Part shown: positions 61,653 to 64,000 of the stretch, piece after piece
Numbering within the stretch: the first letter of the stretch is position 1
Layout: each line of letters begins with the position of its first letter
Assembly: GCA_030744435.1 (NCBI GenBank)
Contig: JASLQO010000011.1
Coordinates: 62,001 to 126,000 of the forward strand
Origin: JASLQO01 sp002327525
Lineage (GTDB): Bacteria; Pseudomonadota; Gammaproteobacteria; Pseudomonadales; Azotimanducaceae
DNA length: 64,000 nucleotides
Direction of reading: 5' to 3'
Program-made: the position numbers and the translations under genes
Notes under the pieces: generated by a model
The model's database searches: none
What the model was told of the DNA's origin: nothing
The model's input: only the letters and a program-made list of their open reading frames with translations

Positions 61653-62312
61653 TCACTTCCAGGCAAAGTGAGGTTGTTCGAAGTGCGCGACACGTGTGTG
61701 AACACCAAGCAGGCAGACTTCCCGAAACTGATAAAGGAGCGCGGCGGTCGGAGCGGCGATGAAGTCGTTACCCACCGGCATGCGCAGCACGAGCTCCTCA
61801 CTACCTTCCTGCTCATCGAGCCACGGAGCATCCTCGCGAAGAAATTCCTCGCATGGAATGCGGTGCACGGACGCCACCTCGTCCGGGTTGTGTTCCGTAT
61901 TCATGCTCGGTCCACCCCATACGACCACGGGCGTCATCACGAAGCCCGAGCGCGTGACGAAATCATCCAGTACCCCGAGCACGCTGGAGTGATCCAGATT
62001 CAAACCCACTTCCTCGTGCATTTCTCTGAGCGCGGTCTGTACCACTGATTCACCTGGGTCCAGACGGCCACCCGGAAAAGCCCACTGCCCGGGGTGATTC
62101 TTCAGGTGTTGGGAGCGCCTGGTAAGCAACAATCCTGCCTGGTGCTGCCATACAGCATGACGGGGCAGCCCCGGCAGATCGGCGCCATGACCTACATCCA
62201 CCACCGTGATCACAACCGCCGCGTGATGCGCATCGTCCACCTTGTTTTCGACGACCTCGAATGAGGAGAGATTGTTGGCGATGCGTTGTTTCAGATCGTC
62301 GTCGCATTGCAT
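61653..62312 (-). CDS. NUDIX hydrolase (CoA pyrophosphatase-like)
   Basis: A 219-residue NUDIX enzyme. The box is complete: GGRLDPGESVVQTALREMHEEVGL (G-x5-E-x7-R-E-x-x-E-E-x-G, about aa 83-106). The preceding HPGQWAFP resembles the CoA-pyrophosphatase (CoAse) segment, suggesting hydrolysis of CoA or a nucleoside diphosphate derivative. It diverges from the EamA transporter with only 38 bp between starts, so the promoters must overlap the 5' ends. Confidence 0.88.
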   Translation of the reverse strand: MQCDDDLKQRIANNLSSFEVVENKVDDAHHAAVVITVVDVGHGADLPGLPRHAVWQHQAGLLLTRRSQHLKNHPGQWAFPGGRLDPGESVVQTALREMHEEVGLNLDHSSVLGVLDDFVTRSGFVMTPVVVWGGPSMNTEHNPDEVASVHRIPCEEFLREDAPWLDEQEGSEELVLRMPVGNDFIAAPTAALLYQFREVCLLGVHTRVAHFEQPHFAWK

Positions 62313-62350
62313 ACTTCGAGGATACCCAATTCGCTCTTGCCGTGCCCCGG

Positions 62351-63229
62351 ATGGATAACCAGCACCAACAGCGCCGCGCTTTCGCCTATGGACTATCTGC
62401 CGTCGCGTTGTGGTCCACAGTCGCCACTGGCTTCAAGCTGGGATTGCAGATCATGGCCCCGGCACAGCTGCTGTTGATCGGCACCTGTATTTCCACCGCG
62501 ATATTCTGGGCAGCCGCCCTGCGCACCGGACAGACCCGCCTCACCGTCACCGGCAGGAAACACGCGCTGCTGTTCGCTCTCATCAACCCGTTCGCATACT
62601 ACCTCGTGCTGTTCGAGGCTTACGACAGATTACCCGCCCATGTCGCACAGCCTCTCAACTACACCTGGGCCATCGTGCTGGCCATTCTGGCCGTGCCTTG
62701 GCTGGGACAGCGTCTTTCACTTCGTACCACCACAGGGATAGGTGTCGGTTACGCCGGTGTGTTGGTCCTGCTCAGCCAGGGTAACTTCACCCGCATGCCT
62801 TCAACCGACTGGCTGGGTGTCGGTCTGGCGCTGTTCTCTACCCTGCTGTGGGCCGGTTACTGGCTGATGAATACACGCACACGAGAACCGCCCGTCGCGC
62901 TCATGGCATGGAGTTTTCTGTATTCCCTGCCCTTGCTCGCGATCGCCTGCGCCATCGGTCCCGGCCTGCCCCGGCTATCCGTACCCGCTCTGGCCTACGG
63001 CGCCTGGGTGGGATGTATCGAACTCGGCTTCACGTTCCTGCTGTGGCAGCAGGCCCTGAGGCTGACCGACAACGCCGCGCGCATCGGTCAACTGATTTTT
63101 CTGGCGCCGTTTCTCTCGTTCGCGATGATCGCCACCGTGCTCGGCGAAGCCATTCACTTCACCTCCATCGTGGGGCTCGCCATCATCGTCACCGGGCTTT
63201 TTATCACGCGCACACCGCAGACTGGATAG
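62351..63229 (+). CDS. EamA-family DMT transporter
   Basis: A 292-residue carrier with ten hydrophobic helices in two EamA repeats: AYGLSAVALWSTVATGFKLG and LPAHVAQPLNYTWAIVLAIL in the first, WLGVGLALFSTLLWAGYWLM and AARIGQLIFLAPFLSFAMIA in the second. It exports or imports metabolites or amino acids; the substrate is unpredictable. The ATG at 62351 is chosen as the start of the hydrophobic conserved part; the 30-codon upstream extension overlaps the NUDIX gene. Confidence 0.9.
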   Translation: MDNQHQQRRAFAYGLSAVALWSTVATGFKLGLQIMAPAQLLLIGTCISTAIFWAAALRTGQTRLTVTGRKHALLFALINPFAYYLVLFEAYDRLPAHVAQPLNYTWAIVLAILAVPWLGQRLSLRTTTGIGVGYAGVLVLLSQGNFTRMPSTDWLGVGLALFSTLLWAGYWLMNTRTREPPVALMAWSFLYSLPLLAIACAIGPGLPRLSVPALAYGAWVGCIELGFTFLLWQQALRLTDNAARIGQLIFLAPFLSFAMIATVLGEAIHFTSIVGLAIIVTGLFITRTPQTG

Positions 63230-63320
63230 TCGATGCCACTGCAGTTGAAGTCATTTCTATATATAAACGCTATACTACTGTTTTTATTAGCTTTTTATTG
63301 ACATAAAACTCCCGTCAGGC
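63230..63320. other. AT-rich convergent gap
   Basis: About 50 bases here (TTTCTATATATAAACGC, TTTTTATTAGCTTTTTATTG) are strikingly AT-rich against a GC-rich background, with T-runs readable as a plus-strand termination zone for the EamA gene. I do not see a clean hairpin. TTGACA at 63297-63302 has no matching -10. Confidence 0.35.
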
Positions 63321-64000
63321 TCAAGCAGACATCCAGGCACGCAGAGCCTGACCGATCTCGTCCGGTGAGTCTTCCTGAACGAAGTGGCTGCCAGCGACGG
63401 TGACCTCCGTCTGGTTGGACCACGTGCGGCAGAACTCACGCTGCGAACCAGTGAGCAGTGCACCCGGCTCGGCATTGACGAACAGTTTGGGCACATCCGA
63501 GCCGGCGAGCCATTCGCCAAAAGCCTCCACAACCGCCACCACGTCCGCCGGCTCCCCGTCGATGGGGATCTGCCGTGGCCAGGTGAGCGTGGGGCGGCGA
63601 TCCTCGCCCGTCTCTGCGAACGGGCGCCGATACACGCTCATTTCTGCTTCGCTGAGATCACGGATTATGGAGCCGGGAAGCACGTTTTCCACGAACACGT
63701 TGTTCTCCAGCACCATCTGTTCGCCCGCCGGCGAGCGAAACCCCTGAAAAACGCCGCGCGCGGTTTCCGGGAACGTCTCCCAGGTCAGAGGGCAGACCAC
63801 AGCCTCCATGTAGCAAATACCTTTCACCGCCCCCCGGTGACGGTTGGCCCAGTGAAAGCCGAGCGCCGAGCCCCAGTCGTGGATGACGAAGGTGACGTTC
63901 TCAGTCACGCCCAGCGTTTCCAGAGCCGCATCGAAGTAGCAGCAGTGTTCGGCGAAGGTGTAGCGATCCGGTCCGGAATCTTCGAGCTTCTCCGAATCGC
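63321..64000 (-). CDS. Haloalkane-dehalogenase-like alpha/beta hydrolase, 5' end outside window
   Basis: The frame is open to the window edge, so the N-terminus is missing. Visible are the nucleophile elbow VIHDWGSALGFHWANRH with Asp nucleophile followed by Trp, a typical halide-stabilising position, then a helical cap, KLFVNAEPGALLTG with the catalytic acid, and VAGSHFVQEDSPDEIG with the catalytic His. This constellation is that of haloalkane dehalogenases and related Renilla-luciferase-type hydrolases. Dehalogenase activity is an inference. It converges on the EamA gene. Confidence 0.87.
   Translation of the reverse strand, partial: DSEKLEDSGPDRYTFAEHCCYFDAALETLGVTENVTFVIHDWGSALGFHWANRHRGAVKGICYMEAVVCPLTWETFPETARGVFQGFRSPAGEQMVLENNVFVENVLPGSIIRDLSEAEMSVYRRPFAETGEDRRPTLTWPRQIPIDGEPADVVAVVEAFGEWLAGSDVPKLFVNAEPGALLTGSQREFCRTWSNQTEVTVAGSHFVQEDSPDEIGQALRAWMSA

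Noticed and set aside
63290..63320. Promoter at TTGACA in the AT-rich gap
   Set aside because: It lies between two gene ends and points into the 3' end of a minus-strand gene, and no -10 element is present at a suitable distance.

Overview
The window is a 64 kb high-G+C (by eye) piece of a Gram-negative chromosome, densely coded on both strands. Tripartite efflux pumps, lipoproteins with lipoboxes, SPOR and DUF3014 proteins, a wax-ester-synthase-type acyltransferase, a PQQ dehydrogenase and housekeeping genes (asnS, cysS, lipA, a leucyl aminopeptidase) fit a free-living or host-associated proteobacterium, most likely a gammaproteobacterium. I see no rRNA, tRNA, CRISPR array, transposase or phage gene.

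Layout. 0-7.1 kb: the end of an RND efflux operon, then a rifampin-phosphotransferase-like dikinase and a small membrane protein. 7.1-25.2 kb: a catabolic region with three luciferase-like monooxygenases (LLM), a CitE-like lyase, SDRs, carboxymuconolactone-decarboxylase-like proteins, a keto-pentenoate hydratase, a phytanoyl-CoA-dioxygenase-like enzyme, a CocE-type esterase, a URO-D-type methyltransferase, an amidohydrolase and two tandem ThDP enzymes. 25.6-29.9 kb: a MacA/ABC efflux operon. 30-33.6 kb: a GNAT protein, a dihaem cytochrome c and a PQQ dehydrogenase. 33.6-39.5 kb: DUF3014, asnS and a heterodimeric ABC exporter. 39.7-49.2 kb: two metallo-beta-lactamase-fold enzymes, DUF3237, an M28-like protein, an SDR, lipA, an AhpD-like protein, orphan mauE-mauD and WS/DGAT. 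50-54.6 kb: aminopeptidase, cysS and a GPH symporter. 55-64 kb: HNH nuclease, SPOR lipoprotein, crotonase, SDR, glyoxalase II, cupin, TesB, peroxiredoxin, NUDIX, EamA transporter and a haloalkane-dehalogenase-like hydrolase.

Two things stand out. First, a SelW/Rdx-type selenoprotein gene lies at 14378-14605. Its C-A-Q-U motif is encoded with an in-frame TGA, a hairpin with the geometry of a bacterial SECIS follows, it has a perfect Shine-Dalgarno, and its end overlaps the next gene as ATGA. Conventional gene calling would miss it. Second, the window holds about a dozen decayed genes. Many keep their 5' and 3' ends, and even their start/stop junctions with neighbours, while most of the interior is gone: Rieske dioxygenase, threonine ammonia-lyase, flavodoxin, SDR and gamma-glutamyltransferase. 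Others are ordinary frameshifted or truncated remnants: two alpha/beta hydrolases, RarD, agmatinase, and an FAD-monooxygenase/rhodanese hybrid. Intact genes sit directly beside them and no mobile element is present. This looks like ongoing deletion-driven erosion of accessory metabolism.

All assignments come from reading motifs by eye. No database search was possible, and substrate specificities are mostly unknown.
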